NCBI RefSeq assembly: GCF_000737715.1
Contig: NZ_JPRN01000015.1
Span: forward strand, 46,691-110,690
Origin: Chryseobacterium sp. JM1
GTDB taxonomy: Bacteria; Bacteroidota; Bacteroidia; Flavobacteriales; Weeksellaceae
DNA length: 64,000 bases
Direction of reading: 5' to 3'
The translations under genes and the position numbers were made by a program. Shown in pieces: positions 1 to 8,350 of the stretch (positions are counted from its first letter, which is position 1; the number at the start of each line of letters is the position of its first letter). Under the pieces are notes generated by a model. It saw only the letters and a program-made list of their open reading frames with translations. It did not search any database and was not told the origin of the DNA.

Positions 1-141
1 TCATATAAAGGAGAGGTTATTCTCACTAAAAAACTGGAATTGCATCCCAAAACACAGGCTTTGAATGCCCAGATGTATTATACGGAGTTTATTTTAGGTT
101 GTTTTAAAAGTGAGATCAATCAGCTGTTGATTTTAAAATAA
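1..141 (+). CDS. C-terminal end of a truncated gene, function unknown
   Basis: Frame 1 is open from the window edge to TAA at 139-141 and gives 46 residues ending in NQLLILK. The composition is coding-like (Glu, Lys and Leu rich, with no stop). Too little is present to name a family; it could be the tail of a small helical regulator, but that is a guess. The true start lies outside the window. Confidence 0.5.
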   Translation, partial: SYKGEVILTKKLELHPKTQALNAQMYYTEFILGCFKSEINQLLILK

Positions 142-226
142 TTTCATTAAGAAAGTAAAGCAGATCAGTCTCAAAAATTCAGAGATCTATATACTGAATT
201 TAATGTTAAACTTTAAGTTCATTACC

Positions 227-883
227 ATGTCCAAAAAAGGTTTCTTTTACCGTAACAGTTTAAGTATTGTTGTTCTTGGATTGATGCTTATCTGTCTGTT
301 GGGGCAGTTTTTTACAGGATGGAAAACGCTGAATAAAGAACTGGCAGAACAGGGAAGTTCTATGCTCAGTCTGGGTGACTATATTCACAGCGGACATTTT
401 ATACAGGCCACGTTTGAGAATTGGGAAAGCGAATTCCTCCAGATGATGCTGTATATTGTCCTGACTGTTTCTTTAAGACAAAAAGGTTCCAGTGAATCAA
501 AATCTCTGGAGGAAAAAGAAGACGTGGACAAAGAACCGCACCCTCATGCAAAAGCTCCGTGGCCCGTTAAGAAAGGCGGAATGTGGCTTGCTCTATACAA
601 ACATTCCTTATCCTTAGCATTTGCCCTTTTGTTTCTGGCAAGTTTTGGAATGCACTTTTATGGCAGTCTCAAAGACTATAATGAAGAACAGATGGTAAAA
701 CATGAACCCACGGTTTCCGCTATGCACTATATATCAGACTCCCGGTTTTGGTTTGAATCTTTTCAGAACTGGCAGAGTGAATTTCTGGCGGTTTTCTCTA
801 TTGTTATTCTCTCTATCTGGCTTCGTGAAAAAGGATCTCCTGAATCTAAGCCGGTAGATATGGCACATGATGAAACGCCTTAA
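227..883 (+). CDS. DUF6766 family membrane protein with internal duplication
   Basis: About 218 residues with four predicted membrane segments in two matching halves. Each half has a hydrophobic helix, a polar loop and a motif of the form F..NW.SEF followed by a second helix and a basic LR.KGS.ESK end. The halves match at about residues 50-100 and 160-215, so the gene looks like an internal duplication. DUF6766 proteins are integral membrane proteins of unknown role. ATG at 227 (MSKKGFF) is preferred over the in-frame ATG at 203, because family members start with a short basic stretch before the first helix. The gene stands alone and its 3' end overlaps by 4 bp the end of the convergent AraC gene. 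Confidence 0.75.
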   Translation: MSKKGFFYRNSLSIVVLGLMLICLLGQFFTGWKTLNKELAEQGSSMLSLGDYIHSGHFIQATFENWESEFLQMMLYIVLTVSLRQKGSSESKSLEEKEDVDKEPHPHAKAPWPVKKGGMWLALYKHSLSLAFALLFLASFGMHFYGSLKDYNEEQMVKHEPTVSAMHYISDSRFWFESFQNWQSEFLAVFSIVILSIWLREKGSPESKPVDMAHDETP

Positions 884-1686
884 CTTACTTTTTTTACTTT
901 AGGTTTAGATTTCATAATGGCATAATAAGAAGAGGTAAACGCTGATAAACTCTGGTAACCCACTTTGTAAGCGATCTGGCTTAATGTAAAGTTTCCGGTG
1001 TCGATAAGCTCAATACTTTTCAGAATTCTTACAAGCTGATGGTATTTCTGAAGGGTAATTCCGGTTTCATTCTTAAATATTCTTTGGAGGCTTCGGACAG
1101 ACATTTGTGCCTTTTCTGCCAGTTCATCAGCGTTCAGGTTGTATTTAAAATTGGAATTGATATATGTACAGACGGGAATAAGCCTTGCATCAGACGGAAC
1201 GGGAATTTCAAGATAACTGCTTTCTCTGCAGAAATTGGGAAGACTTTTTAAAATCGCTTTAAAAAACAGATCCTGTTCCTCATCTTCTTCTATCAGTTGA
1301 TTCCACTTGGAAGCATACAAAAGCATTTCCTTCAAAACAGGAGGGACTGCAAAAACATGAACATTCCGATAGAAATCATCCTCAAAAACAGTTTTAAATA
1401 AAAAAACCATCAGATTGACCGTTTTTGCTTCTGAAGAGATTCTGTGAGCTTTCCCTGAAGGAACCCAAATCACATGATACTGAGGCACAAGATAAATCTT
1501 CTGATCGATATGGAAATACTGGTAACCTTCTTCTACAAAGGTAAGTTGGGCCCGGTGATGGGCATGTTCATGATCATCATGTTTCCAGCCTTTTTCACAC
1601 CAGACATACGCTTCTTTTCCGATGGTATCTACAAATCGGCTGTCGGTCTGTTCCGTTAAACCACATTTTATGATGTCGTTCTGCAT
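880..1686 (-). CDS. AraC family transcriptional regulator (cupin sensor)
   Basis: 268 residues. The N-terminal half (about 30-120) contains the histidine-rich stretch HDDHEHAHHRAQLTF of an AraC-type cupin sensor. The C-terminal 100 residues hold two helix-turn-helix motifs, ADELAEKAQMSVRSLQRIFKNETG and LSQIAYKVGYQSLSAFTSSY, as in the AraC/XylS family. It is divergent from the exported flavodoxin-RidA gene with only 68 bp between starts. A TAnnTTTG element on the minus strand (CAAAGTTA at 1698-1705 on the plus strand) fits its promoter. It probably controls itself and the divergent gene (inference); the ligand is unknown. Confidence 0.85.
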   Translation of the reverse strand: MQNDIIKCGLTEQTDSRFVDTIGKEAYVWCEKGWKHDDHEHAHHRAQLTFVEEGYQYFHIDQKIYLVPQYHVIWVPSGKAHRISSEAKTVNLMVFLFKTVFEDDFYRNVHVFAVPPVLKEMLLYASKWNQLIEEDEEQDLFFKAILKSLPNFCRESSYLEIPVPSDARLIPVCTYINSNFKYNLNADELAEKAQMSVRSLQRIFKNETGITLQKYHQLVRILKSIELIDTGNFTLSQIAYKVGYQSLSAFTSSYYAIMKSKPKVKKVS

Positions 1687-1697
1687 AGAATTTTTGG

Positions 1698-1729
1698 CAA
1701 AGTTAATAAAAACGACAATACTAATTTTG
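1698..1729. promoter_or_regulatory. Divergent promoter pair for araC-type gene and flavodoxin-RidA gene
   Basis: CAAAGTTA at 1698-1705 is TAACTTTG on the minus strand, and TAATTTTG lies at 1722-1729 on the plus strand. Both match the Bacteroidota -7 element TAnnTTTG. The plus element ends one base before the ATG at 1731, so that ATG would be almost leaderless. This supports the next in-frame ATG at 1755 as the true start. Confidence 0.6.
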
Positions 1730-1754
1730 TATGGTAATTATTTATCTATTAAAA

Positions 1755-2900
1755 ATGAAAAAACTAAGTACGGTTTTTGTATTAATTTTATTATTAAAAA
1801 TCACCACAATCATGGCACAGGAAAACAAAGCTAAAATACTGGTCCTCATTCATTCAGATAATGGAGGGACCTATGAATTGGCTAAAGAAATAGCAACCGG
1901 AATCGAAAGCAGTAAAAATGCTACGGCGGTCATTAAGCAAGTCAAAGAATCACAAAACTCAAAACTGAAAAATATTCCCATAGCATCCGTAGAAGAACTG
2001 CCTTCTTACGATGGAATTGCTTTTGGATCACCCGTTTATTTTGGGAATATCAGTACAGGGATGAGTGAATTTTTATCGAAGACGGTTAATTTATGGACCA
2101 ATCATGCGCTGGAAGGAATGCCTGCAACGGTTTTTATGTCTGCAGGAAGTGGTGCAGGAAAAGAACTGGCTCTTAATGCATTCTGGAATACGTTAGCCGT
2201 TCATGGAATGGTATTGGTTTCCAATGGAATCAGAGGAACGGAAAGTATCAATAAAGCGATTCCTCAGGGCAATACGGTTCTAGGCGTAACAAGCATGGCC
2301 TCACTGAAAGATGTGGAAAGACCAACAAAAGATGAACGCGCGCTGGCAGAACTTCAGGGAAGTAATTTTGCTAAAACAGCTTTAGCTTTGAAAGGAACAT
2401 TCAGTAAAAAACTGACAGCAGTTGCCGCTGTAGAAAAATCCGAAGATATCAACGCTCTTTTGAAACAGAAAAACATTACCCTTCCAAAAGTTCCACAACC
2501 GGCGGGAAATTATAAGCCTTATGTGCGTGCAGGAAATCTGGTGTTTATCAATCAGGTGGCTTTAAAAGACGGGAAAATTTTAAACCCTGGAAAATTAGGG
2601 GTTGACGTTAATGAACAGCAGGTTAAAGAAGCTACAAAAGCTACGATGCTGAACGTTATAGCCGTTTTAAAAGAAGCGGTAGGCGGTGATCTTAATAAAG
2701 TAAAACAATGTGTGCAACTTACAGGGATTTTCAATACAAAAGATGATTATACAAAGCATGCAGACCTGATGAATACAGCTTCAGACCTGACGGTAGAAAT
2801 CCTGGGAGAAAAAGGAAAACATGCGAGAGCTACCTTGGGAGCTTCCTCTATTCCTGTAAATTCTTCTGTGGAGATTCAGGCTATTTTTGAAGTGGAGTAA
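1755..2900 (+). CDS. Exported flavodoxin/NAD(P)H:quinone reductase-like protein fused to a RidA domain
   Basis: About 381 residues. A signal peptide (MKKLSTVFVLILLLKITTIMAQ) is followed by a WrbA/flavodoxin-like domain (about 25-200). Its phosphate-binding loop is IHSDNGGTYELA, and SPVYFGNISTGM is the second FMN loop. From about residue 250 to the end is a RidA/YjgF domain with the conserved Arg in HARATLGASS and the end VEIQAIFEVE. WrbA-like proteins reduce quinones with FMN; RidA proteins deaminate reactive enamines or imines. Both are usually separate cytosolic proteins, so an exported fusion is unusual. The start at 1755 is chosen from the promoter position and the signal peptide. The activity of the fused protein is unknown. 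Confidence 0.8.
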   Translation: MKKLSTVFVLILLLKITTIMAQENKAKILVLIHSDNGGTYELAKEIATGIESSKNATAVIKQVKESQNSKLKNIPIASVEELPSYDGIAFGSPVYFGNISTGMSEFLSKTVNLWTNHALEGMPATVFMSAGSGAGKELALNAFWNTLAVHGMVLVSNGIRGTESINKAIPQGNTVLGVTSMASLKDVERPTKDERALAELQGSNFAKTALALKGTFSKKLTAVAAVEKSEDINALLKQKNITLPKVPQPAGNYKPYVRAGNLVFINQVALKDGKILNPGKLGVDVNEQQVKEATKATMLNVIAVLKEAVGGDLNKVKQCVQLTGIFNTKDDYTKHADLMNTASDLTVEILGEKGKHARATLGASSIPVNSSVEIQAIFEVE

Positions 2901-2960
2901 ATCACTTATAAACCTATATAAATCTTCTTTATTTGCTTATATGCGGAAAAAATGGACTGA

Positions 2961-3105
2961 AAATTTCATTTGATCTCTCGCTGATCTGGCAAATAGAGCA
3001 GATTTTTTTATTTCTGATTACCTTCTGAATATTCAATAGGGATGGGCTTTAGCTCGTTTAAATAATAAAAAACGTTTTACAACGGCTTTAGCAAAAGCCT
3101 GAAAA
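2961..3105. repeat. Dispersed intergenic repeat modules a and b (copy 1)
   Basis: Module a (about 2964-3021, core CTCGCTGATCTGGCAAATA) and module b (about 3031-3105, core GATGGGCTTTAGC, then GGCTTTAGC..AAGCCTGAAAA) reappear on the opposite strand at 13553-13700 with the modules in the other order. They fill the gap between the flavodoxin-RidA gene and the MocR gene, which converge here. Function unknown; module b could form a hairpin. Confidence 0.6.
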
Positions 3106-3112
3106 CATAAAA

Positions 3113-4558
3113 TTATTTTACCCGGCCGATATGAAATTTCAGAACCTTAGAAATGATTTTTATACTATCCTCCAACTGTTCTTCGGAAAGAGATCCATAA
3201 CTAAGTCTGAATCCATTGATAATATGATCAGAACTGTATTGCTTCGGATGAATGATATTGATGCTTTTTTCAAGCAGTGAAGCTGTTACAGCATCCCAAT
3301 CCAGATTTTCTTTCGGAACGATCCAGAAGGCTAGACCTCCTTCGGGAAGGGTAAAATCGGCGACATCTTTCAAATGCTTTTCTAAAAGACTGTTCACCAG
3401 ATCCCTTTTATTTCTGTAATGGACGGTGGCTTTTTTAATATGCTTTTTCACAGTGCCCTCCTTAATGAGTTGCAATACGGCCTGTTCCATAATCACATCA
3501 CCCTGAACGTCAATAATCTTCCTCAAGTCTCCTATTTTTTGAATCAAATTAGGATCTTTGGATGCCAGATAACCGATCCGCAGGGCAGGAGCCACTACTT
3601 TACTCAATGTACCCACGTAGACATAGCTGTTGAGTTCATCAAAGCTGGACACCGGAAGGATAGGCCGGTACCCAAAATGGAACTCATTGTCATAATCATC
3701 TTCAATAACAGTCATTCCATGTTTGTTGGATAATTCAATTAATTCCAGTCTTCGTGCTAAACTTAAAGTAACCGTTGTAGGATATTGTCTGTGAGGCGTA
3801 ATATAAATTGCTTTTACATTTTTATTCTCTGTTAAAAGCTTTTCTATGTCTTTAGTAACAATCCCTTCCTCATCTACTGCTGCCGGAAGAAGTTCTGCTC
3901 CGGCATATTCAAAGGCTTTCCATGCGGGTTTGTACCCTGGATTTTCTACAATAACCTGATCTCCGGGTTTTAACAGGCATTGAGCAGTCAGAAACATCGC
4001 CATCTGGCTTCCCCTCGTGATTGAAACTTCATTTTCATTGATATGCATTCCCCGCTGGTGATTCAGCATCTGGGAAATGGTTTTCCGGAATTCAATATCT
4101 CCGTGTTCACTGCTGTAACCCATCATCTGCCATTTTGCTTTCCTGTTAAAGATCTGGCGGTAGGCGCGGGCGAGTTCTGTTACCGGGGCTATTTTACTGT
4201 CGGGATGCCCATCATCAAAATTGATCATAGGCTTGCTTAAAGCGAACGAAGCCTCTTCAGCCTCAGGATCCCTTATGCTTTGCCTTTCCTGTAAAACCGG
4301 AAGTTTGTCAGATACGAAGATTCCTTTTCTTTCTTTGGAGATCACCCATTCTTCATTGATGAGCACCTGATAGGCTTCTACCACTGTATTTCTGTTGATC
4401 TTCAGCATCAAAGCAAGGTTTCGGCTTCCGGGAAGCGCATCCCCGGCATTGAGCCTTCCGGAACGTATGTCCGCAATGATGATATCCGCGATCTGCAGAT
4501 ACACGGCTTTTTCAAGCTCTTTATTTATTTCAAGTTCTAATTTCCAAGGACGAAGCAT
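3113..4558 (-). CDS. MocR/PdxR-type regulator (GntR HTH + aminotransferase fold)
   Basis: 481 residues, the usual MocR length. The N-terminus (about 10-80) is a GntR winged helix (LYLQIADIIIADIRSGRLNAGDALPGSRNLA-like region, with LKINRNTVVEAYQVL as recognition part). From about 125 on is a fold-type I PLP aminotransferase domain with SRGSQMA-like and YVGTLSKVVAPALRIGY motifs; the Lys of TLSKV is the PLP lysine. MocR proteins sense PLP or an amino-acid aldimine and usually control the divergent gene. Here the divergent genes are a cupin and a DapA-like lyase, so these are the likely targets. Its promoter is TATCTTTG on the minus strand at 4602-4609. Confidence 0.9.
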   Translation of the reverse strand: MLRPWKLELEINKELEKAVYLQIADIIIADIRSGRLNAGDALPGSRNLALMLKINRNTVVEAYQVLINEEWVISKERKGIFVSDKLPVLQERQSIRDPEAEEASFALSKPMINFDDGHPDSKIAPVTELARAYRQIFNRKAKWQMMGYSSEHGDIEFRKTISQMLNHQRGMHINENEVSITRGSQMAMFLTAQCLLKPGDQVIVENPGYKPAWKAFEYAGAELLPAAVDEEGIVTKDIEKLLTENKNVKAIYITPHRQYPTTVTLSLARRLELIELSNKHGMTVIEDDYDNEFHFGYRPILPVSSFDELNSYVYVGTLSKVVAPALRIGYLASKDPNLIQKIGDLRKIIDVQGDVIMEQAVLQLIKEGTVKKHIKKATVHYRNKRDLVNSLLEKHLKDVADFTLPEGGLAFWIVPKENLDWDAVTASLLEKSINIIHPKQYSSDHIINGFRLSYGSLSEEQLEDSIKIISKVLKFHIGRVK

Positions 4559-4597
4559 CTGGACTACCTATTTATGTAAAAACTGAATCATTTAAAC

Positions 4598-4620
4598 AGT
4601 CCAAAGATAAGGTAATTTTG
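4598..4620. promoter_or_regulatory. Back-to-back promoters between MocR gene and cupin gene
   Basis: CAAAGATA at 4602-4609 gives TATCTTTG on the minus strand (MocR gene), and TAATTTTG at 4613-4620 serves the plus strand (cupin gene). An inverted pair TGGACT (4560-4565) and AGTCCA (4598-4603) brackets the MocR leader. It is a candidate site for MocR itself. Confidence 0.5.
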
Positions 4621-4659
4621 TCATGCAATAACGCACAAACAATTAAAATTTAAAACATC

Positions 4660-5115
4660 ATGGACAAAAAAGATTTCAGTTCAAAAGACTTTCACGAAAC
4701 ATTTGCAAGACCAAAGTACGTAAAACCCAGCCATTTGATTCATAAAAATGTAGAAAATGCAGGGGAGCACAACCAATTTTCAACAGAAAGAAAGCACCCG
4801 GTTTTCTTTGTAGACCTTCCAAGTAAAAATGTAAGTATGACGATTGGTGGATTAACTCCGGGACAGCAGACCAACAGACACCGTCATACCTATGAAACGG
4901 TACTGTATGTAATCGAAGGAAAAGGATGGACAGAAGTAGAGGACGAGAGAGTACATTGGGAAGCAGGAGACGCAGTTTATATTCCTTCTTGGGCTTGGCA
5001 TAAACACCAGAATCTTAGCGATACAGAATCTGCAAAGTATTTAGCCTGCGAAAATGCTCCACAGCTTCAGAACTTAGGCGTTGCACTGAGAGAAGAAGAA
5101 GGAAGAGACCTTTAG
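4660..5115 (+). CDS. Cupin domain protein
   Basis: 151 residues, a single conserved-barrel cupin. Motif 1 is RHRHTYETVLYVIEGKGWTEV (His, His, Glu ligands) and motif 2 is GDAVYIPSWAWHKHQN (final His ligand). All metal ligands of a mononuclear cupin are therefore present. It resembles single-domain relatives of gentisate-dioxygenase-type cupins, but no substrate can be deduced. It is the first gene downstream of the MocR promoter region and precedes the DapA-like gene by 200 bp, so both may serve one catabolic step (inference). Confidence 0.75.
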   Translation: MDKKDFSSKDFHETFARPKYVKPSHLIHKNVENAGEHNQFSTERKHPVFFVDLPSKNVSMTIGGLTPGQQTNRHRHTYETVLYVIEGKGWTEVEDERVHWEAGDAVYIPSWAWHKHQNLSDTESAKYLACENAPQLQNLGVALREEEGRDL

Positions 5116-5151
5116 AATTCGAAGGTTAAGATCAAGATTAAGTCTAAGGAT

Positions 5152-5277
5152 AAGATTTAGGGGTTAGGTGGATTCAATTTAAGATTCAGAAGAATGCTTT
5201 GATCGGCTTCATTCATATCCAACCAAACACTTTTTAAATAGGAAATAAAGAATTTTCCCTAATCCCTAATCCCTAAT
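5152..5277. repeat. Inverted TTAGGG/CCCTAA-type intergenic repeat
   Basis: Three exact copies of CCCTAAT lie at 5257-5277. The segment AAGATTTAGGGGTTAGG at 5152-5168 is a near reverse complement of this block. The transcript could form a long hairpin between the cupin and the DapA-like gene. It may attenuate read-through or be a mobile intergenic repeat. Confidence 0.5.
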
Positions 5278-5316
5278 CTTTATCGTCAGTTATCATTTAA
5301 TTTAAAAAAATAAAAC

Positions 5317-6201
5317 ATGAAAAATGTTCCATTCAAAGGCATCATTGCTTATCCCATTACGCCTTTTGACCAGAATGAGAAAGTAGATATTCCTCTTTTT
5401 AAAAAACTTGTAGAAAGACTCATCGTTTCAGGAAGCCACGGAATTGCTCCGCTAGGAAGTACAGGAGTAATGCCCTACCTGTCTGATGAAGAAAAAGAAG
5501 CAATCACAGAAGCCTCTATACAGCAGACTAAAGGAAGAGTACCCACATTGGTAGGGGTGTCAAATCTTACCACAGAAAAGACTGTTCATCATGCTCAGTT
5601 TGCAGAAAAAGCTGGTGCTGATGCTGTGATGATCATTCCCATGAGCTACTGGAAGCTGACAGATGACGAGATCGTAGCCCATTATGATGCTGTGGCCAGT
5701 AAGATTTCAATTCCTATCATGGCGTATAACAATCCGGCAACGAGTGGAGTAGATATGTCTCCGACACTTTTGAAAAGGCTTTTGGAGATTTCCAATGTTA
5801 CCATGATCAAAGAAAGTACTGGAGATATTCAGAGAATGCATTATCTGAGAAAAGAACTGGGCGAGGAAACTGCCTTCTACAACGGATCCAATCCATTGGC
5901 GCTGGCTGCATTTACTGCCGGAGCAAGAGGCTGGTGTACTGCGGCACCCAACCTGATTCCTGAACTTAATGTTGGTTTGTATAAAGCTATTGAAGAAGGA
6001 AATATGGAGAAAGCACAGGAAGTTTTCTACAAACAGTTTGATCTTTTAAAATTCATCGTGAATAAAGGCCTTCCAAGGGCTGTGAAAGCTGGTCTGAATA
6101 TTTTAGGAGAAGAAGGTGGAAGCTTAAGAAGCCCGCTGAAACCTCTGTCCGAAAAAGAAACGGAAGAACTTAGAAGTATCATTAAAACCCTTGTCAATTA
6201 A
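5317..6201 (+). CDS. Dihydrodipicolinate synthase family (DapA-like) class I aldolase
   Basis: 294 residues, full family length, a TIM-barrel lyase of the DapA/N-acetylneuraminate lyase family. The Schiff-base lysine is K165 in TMIKEST and the catalytic tyrosine is Y137 in IMAYNNP. The substrate carboxylate loop is GSTG at 47-50 rather than GTTGE of true DapA, which points away from lysine synthesis towards a catabolic aldolase or dehydratase of a 2-oxo acid. It is probably co-regulated with the cupin by the divergent MocR protein. The exact substrate is not known. Confidence 0.8.
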   Translation: MKNVPFKGIIAYPITPFDQNEKVDIPLFKKLVERLIVSGSHGIAPLGSTGVMPYLSDEEKEAITEASIQQTKGRVPTLVGVSNLTTEKTVHHAQFAEKAGADAVMIIPMSYWKLTDDEIVAHYDAVASKISIPIMAYNNPATSGVDMSPTLLKRLLEISNVTMIKESTGDIQRMHYLRKELGEETAFYNGSNPLALAAFTAGARGWCTAAPNLIPELNVGLYKAIEEGNMEKAQEVFYKQFDLLKFIVNKGLPRAVKAGLNILGEEGGSLRSPLKPLSEKETEELRSIIKTLVN

Positions 6202-6225
6202 TCAATTTCAAGGGATGTGAAAAAA

Positions 6226-6274
6226 TAAAAAAAATGGCGGCTAAGGCTCTCGAAGCCACCAGTTTTTTGATGTC
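6226..6274 (+). terminator. Stem-loop terminator after the DapA-like gene
   Basis: The A-run and TGGCGGCT at 6226-6243 pair imperfectly with AGCCACCAGTTTTTT at about 6254-6268. This gives a GC stem with a T-run about 50 bp after the stop codon. Confidence 0.5.
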
Positions 6275-6296
6275 AGTTTAATATTTATGTTGTAGA

Positions 6297-6328
6297 AAAG
6301 TTGGCTGAGGATTTCCTCAGCCAACTTT
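6297..6328. terminator. Bidirectional terminator, 14-bp perfect stem
   Basis: AAAGTTGGCTGAGG (6297-6310) and its exact reverse complement (6315-6328) flank an ATTT loop. A-rich and T-rich flanks occur on both sides. It ends 3 bp before the stop of the minus-strand PNPOx gene and lies downstream of the plus-strand DapA-like gene, so it can stop both. Confidence 0.75.
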
Positions 6329-6331
6329 ATT

Positions 6332-6838
6332 TTATACGACAGCATTTCCTTCTACACCGTCGGAGTTATTGGTTTTAATCCCAGTCAGAGCTGAAGCTAC
6401 AAAACTGAACAGACTGACTAATTTCCCTGCTTTGGTATCCCAGTAATACGTTTCTTTGGGTTCTACACGAATGATGCTCACATCCGGATCATCTTTTCCG
6501 TCAAACCAAGCCTTGGCCATTGGCGACCATTTTTCTTCAATCGTAGCTTTGTCCTTATAAACAGAAGCCTGTCCATAAACCGACAGATATTGAGAATCGC
6601 TGTTGTTCATAAAGAAAAGCTGTACGTTCCGGTCATCTTTGATCTCAAAATTCTTATTGCTGGTTGCACTGCTGATGAACCATAGATTTCCGCTATCATC
6701 CGTTTCCTGAAGCGTCATAGGCCGGGAATTCACAGGTGTGGTTCCGAGTTCGGTACAGAACATACATATTCTTGCCTTTTCAGACAGTTCCTGGATCTTT
6801 TTAATGGCCTCGAGGTGGGTTAAATTTTTTGTTGACAT
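6332..6838 (-). CDS. Pyridoxamine 5'-phosphate oxidase family protein (general stress protein 26-like)
   Basis: 168 residues with a flavin-binding split-barrel fold. The N-terminus LTHLEAIKKIQELSEKARICMF and the core PMTLQETDDSGNLWFISS and NFEIKDDRNVQLFF match the GsiB/YdaG-like stress branch of the PNPOx family, which binds FMN or F420-like cofactors. The start at 6838 (MSTKNLTH) is chosen because the 17 residues upstream are not family-like. It is a single-gene unit closed by the perfect-stem terminator. The physiological substrate is unknown. Confidence 0.8.
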   Translation of the reverse strand: MSTKNLTHLEAIKKIQELSEKARICMFCTELGTTPVNSRPMTLQETDDSGNLWFISSATSNKNFEIKDDRNVQLFFMNNSDSQYLSVYGQASVYKDKATIEEKWSPMAKAWFDGKDDPDVSIIRVEPKETYYWDTKAGKLVSLFSFVASALTGIKTNNSDGVEGNAVV

Positions 6839-7026
6839 AATATTATATTTTAGTGATTGGAATTTTAGAATAGAAATGCAATACAGCATTTGTTACCTTG
6901 TTTAGTTCAAAAATCTAACCAAAAAGGATATTACTGTAAAAAACAGCCATTAAAAATCTCAGTTTTACTATTGTTCACAAAATGATTTGAATGAAGATCA
7001 GTATAGATTTAAGACTAAAAAAAGAC

Positions 7027-7054
7027 TTGTGCTCGTCAGAAATAATTATTTTTG
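7027..7054 (+). promoter_or_regulatory. Promoter of antiporter-AraC unit
   Basis: TATTTTTG at 7047-7054 matches TAnnTTTG, with TTG at 7027-7029 seventeen bases upstream. The ATG at 7110 would have a leader of about 50 nt. Confidence 0.5.
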
Positions 7055-7109
7055 TTGGTAGAACCTCTTTCAAAAAGGAATTCTAACCATTTCAATACGA
7101 TAAAATCTG

Positions 7110-8348
7110 ATGGAAAACTACGCGGTCATTTTAGTGATCATGGCATTAATGATCGGGATATCCGGTTTGGCGGGTAAAATAAAGATCCCGGTACCAATGC
7201 TGCTTTTAATTGTCGGCATTATGATCGGTTTTGTTCCTGCAATGCCTGAAATTGAGATCAATCCCGAGATTATTATGCTGCTGTTTCTGCCACCGCTTTT
7301 GTATGATGCGGCCTTTAATATTTCTTTTCAGCAGTTTAAAACCAATATCAATACCATCGGCACATTAGCTATCGGGCTGGTGTTTTTAACGACAGCCGGA
7401 ATTGCAGTTATTTCGTATTATTTAATTCCGGGAATGACCTGGCCATTGGCTTTTGTATTGGGTTCTATTCTGTCCGCTACGGATGCTGTAGCTGCCGTTG
7501 GGGTCACAAAAGGATTAGGCCTGTCTCACAGAACCATGACGATTCTGGAAGGAGAAAGCCTGATCAATGACGCTTCAGCTTTGGTTGCATATCGTTTTGC
7601 AGTAGCGGCAGTCACCGGAATTACCTTTGTTACGTGGAAAGCCTCACTGGAGTTTTTTGTCGTTTTGGGAGGCGGTCTTTTAGTGGGTTGGGTTATTTTT
7701 AAAGCATTGGCTCTTACCATCGGTTTCTTTCGTAAAGATGCCATGGTGGTGAACAGCTTGATTCTTCTCATGCCCTTCGTTACTTATCTTATTGCAGAAC
7801 ATTTCGGAGTATCAGGCGTGATTGCGGTGGTTGTACTCGGTTTGGGAATGTCTAAACTGAGCAGAAATAAATTTCCTGATCACGTAAAAGAGCAGTCCAG
7901 AAACTTCTGGGACATCATTATTTTCCTTCTGAATGGGCTGATATTTCTATTAATCGGTCTTGAGTTTCCGATTATTCTTAGAAAAATGGCTCATATCCAA
8001 GTCTGGACTTATGCCGGATATGCTGTCATTATTGTACTGGTGACTTTACTGATCAGAATGGCAAGGGTTTATTTACAACAGCTTAATCTTCAGAAAGCCT
8101 TTCAGGGAAAAAGAAAAATCAGTGAAGAAGCTTTATTTGACTCTAAAACAAGTTTTATCATTACCTGGTCGGGAATGCGTGGAATTGTTTCATTAGCCAT
8201 TGCGCTGGGTCTTCCGGCCACATTAAATGACGGCGAGCCTTTTCCATTACGCAGTGAAATTGTCTTTTTATCCATAGCGGTTGTGCTGATCTCGCTTTTA
8301 GGACAGGGACTTACCTTACCGTGGATTATAAAAAAACTTAAATTATAA
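7110..8348 (+). CDS. Na+/H+ antiporter, CPA1 family
   Basis: 412 residues with about 12 membrane segments, slightly short for CPA1 because it lacks a long C-terminal cytosolic tail. The ion-binding region SATDAVAAVGVTKGLGLS and the following ESLINDASALVAYRFA show the ND motif of electroneutral CPA1 exchangers (NhaP/YjcE type). It exchanges cytoplasmic Na+ (or K+) for H+ at the inner membrane. The next gene, an AraC regulator, starts 2 bp after the stop, so the two are co-transcribed. Confidence 0.85.
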   Translation: MENYAVILVIMALMIGISGLAGKIKIPVPMLLLIVGIMIGFVPAMPEIEINPEIIMLLFLPPLLYDAAFNISFQQFKTNINTIGTLAIGLVFLTTAGIAVISYYLIPGMTWPLAFVLGSILSATDAVAAVGVTKGLGLSHRTMTILEGESLINDASALVAYRFAVAAVTGITFVTWKASLEFFVVLGGGLLVGWVIFKALALTIGFFRKDAMVVNSLILLMPFVTYLIAEHFGVSGVIAVVVLGLGMSKLSRNKFPDHVKEQSRNFWDIIIFLLNGLIFLLIGLEFPIILRKMAHIQVWTYAGYAVIIVLVTLLIRMARVYLQQLNLQKAFQGKRKISEEALFDSKTSFIITWSGMRGIVSLAIALGLPATLNDGEPFPLRSEIVFLSIAVVLISLLGQGLTLPWIIKKLKL

Positions 8349-8350
8349 TC

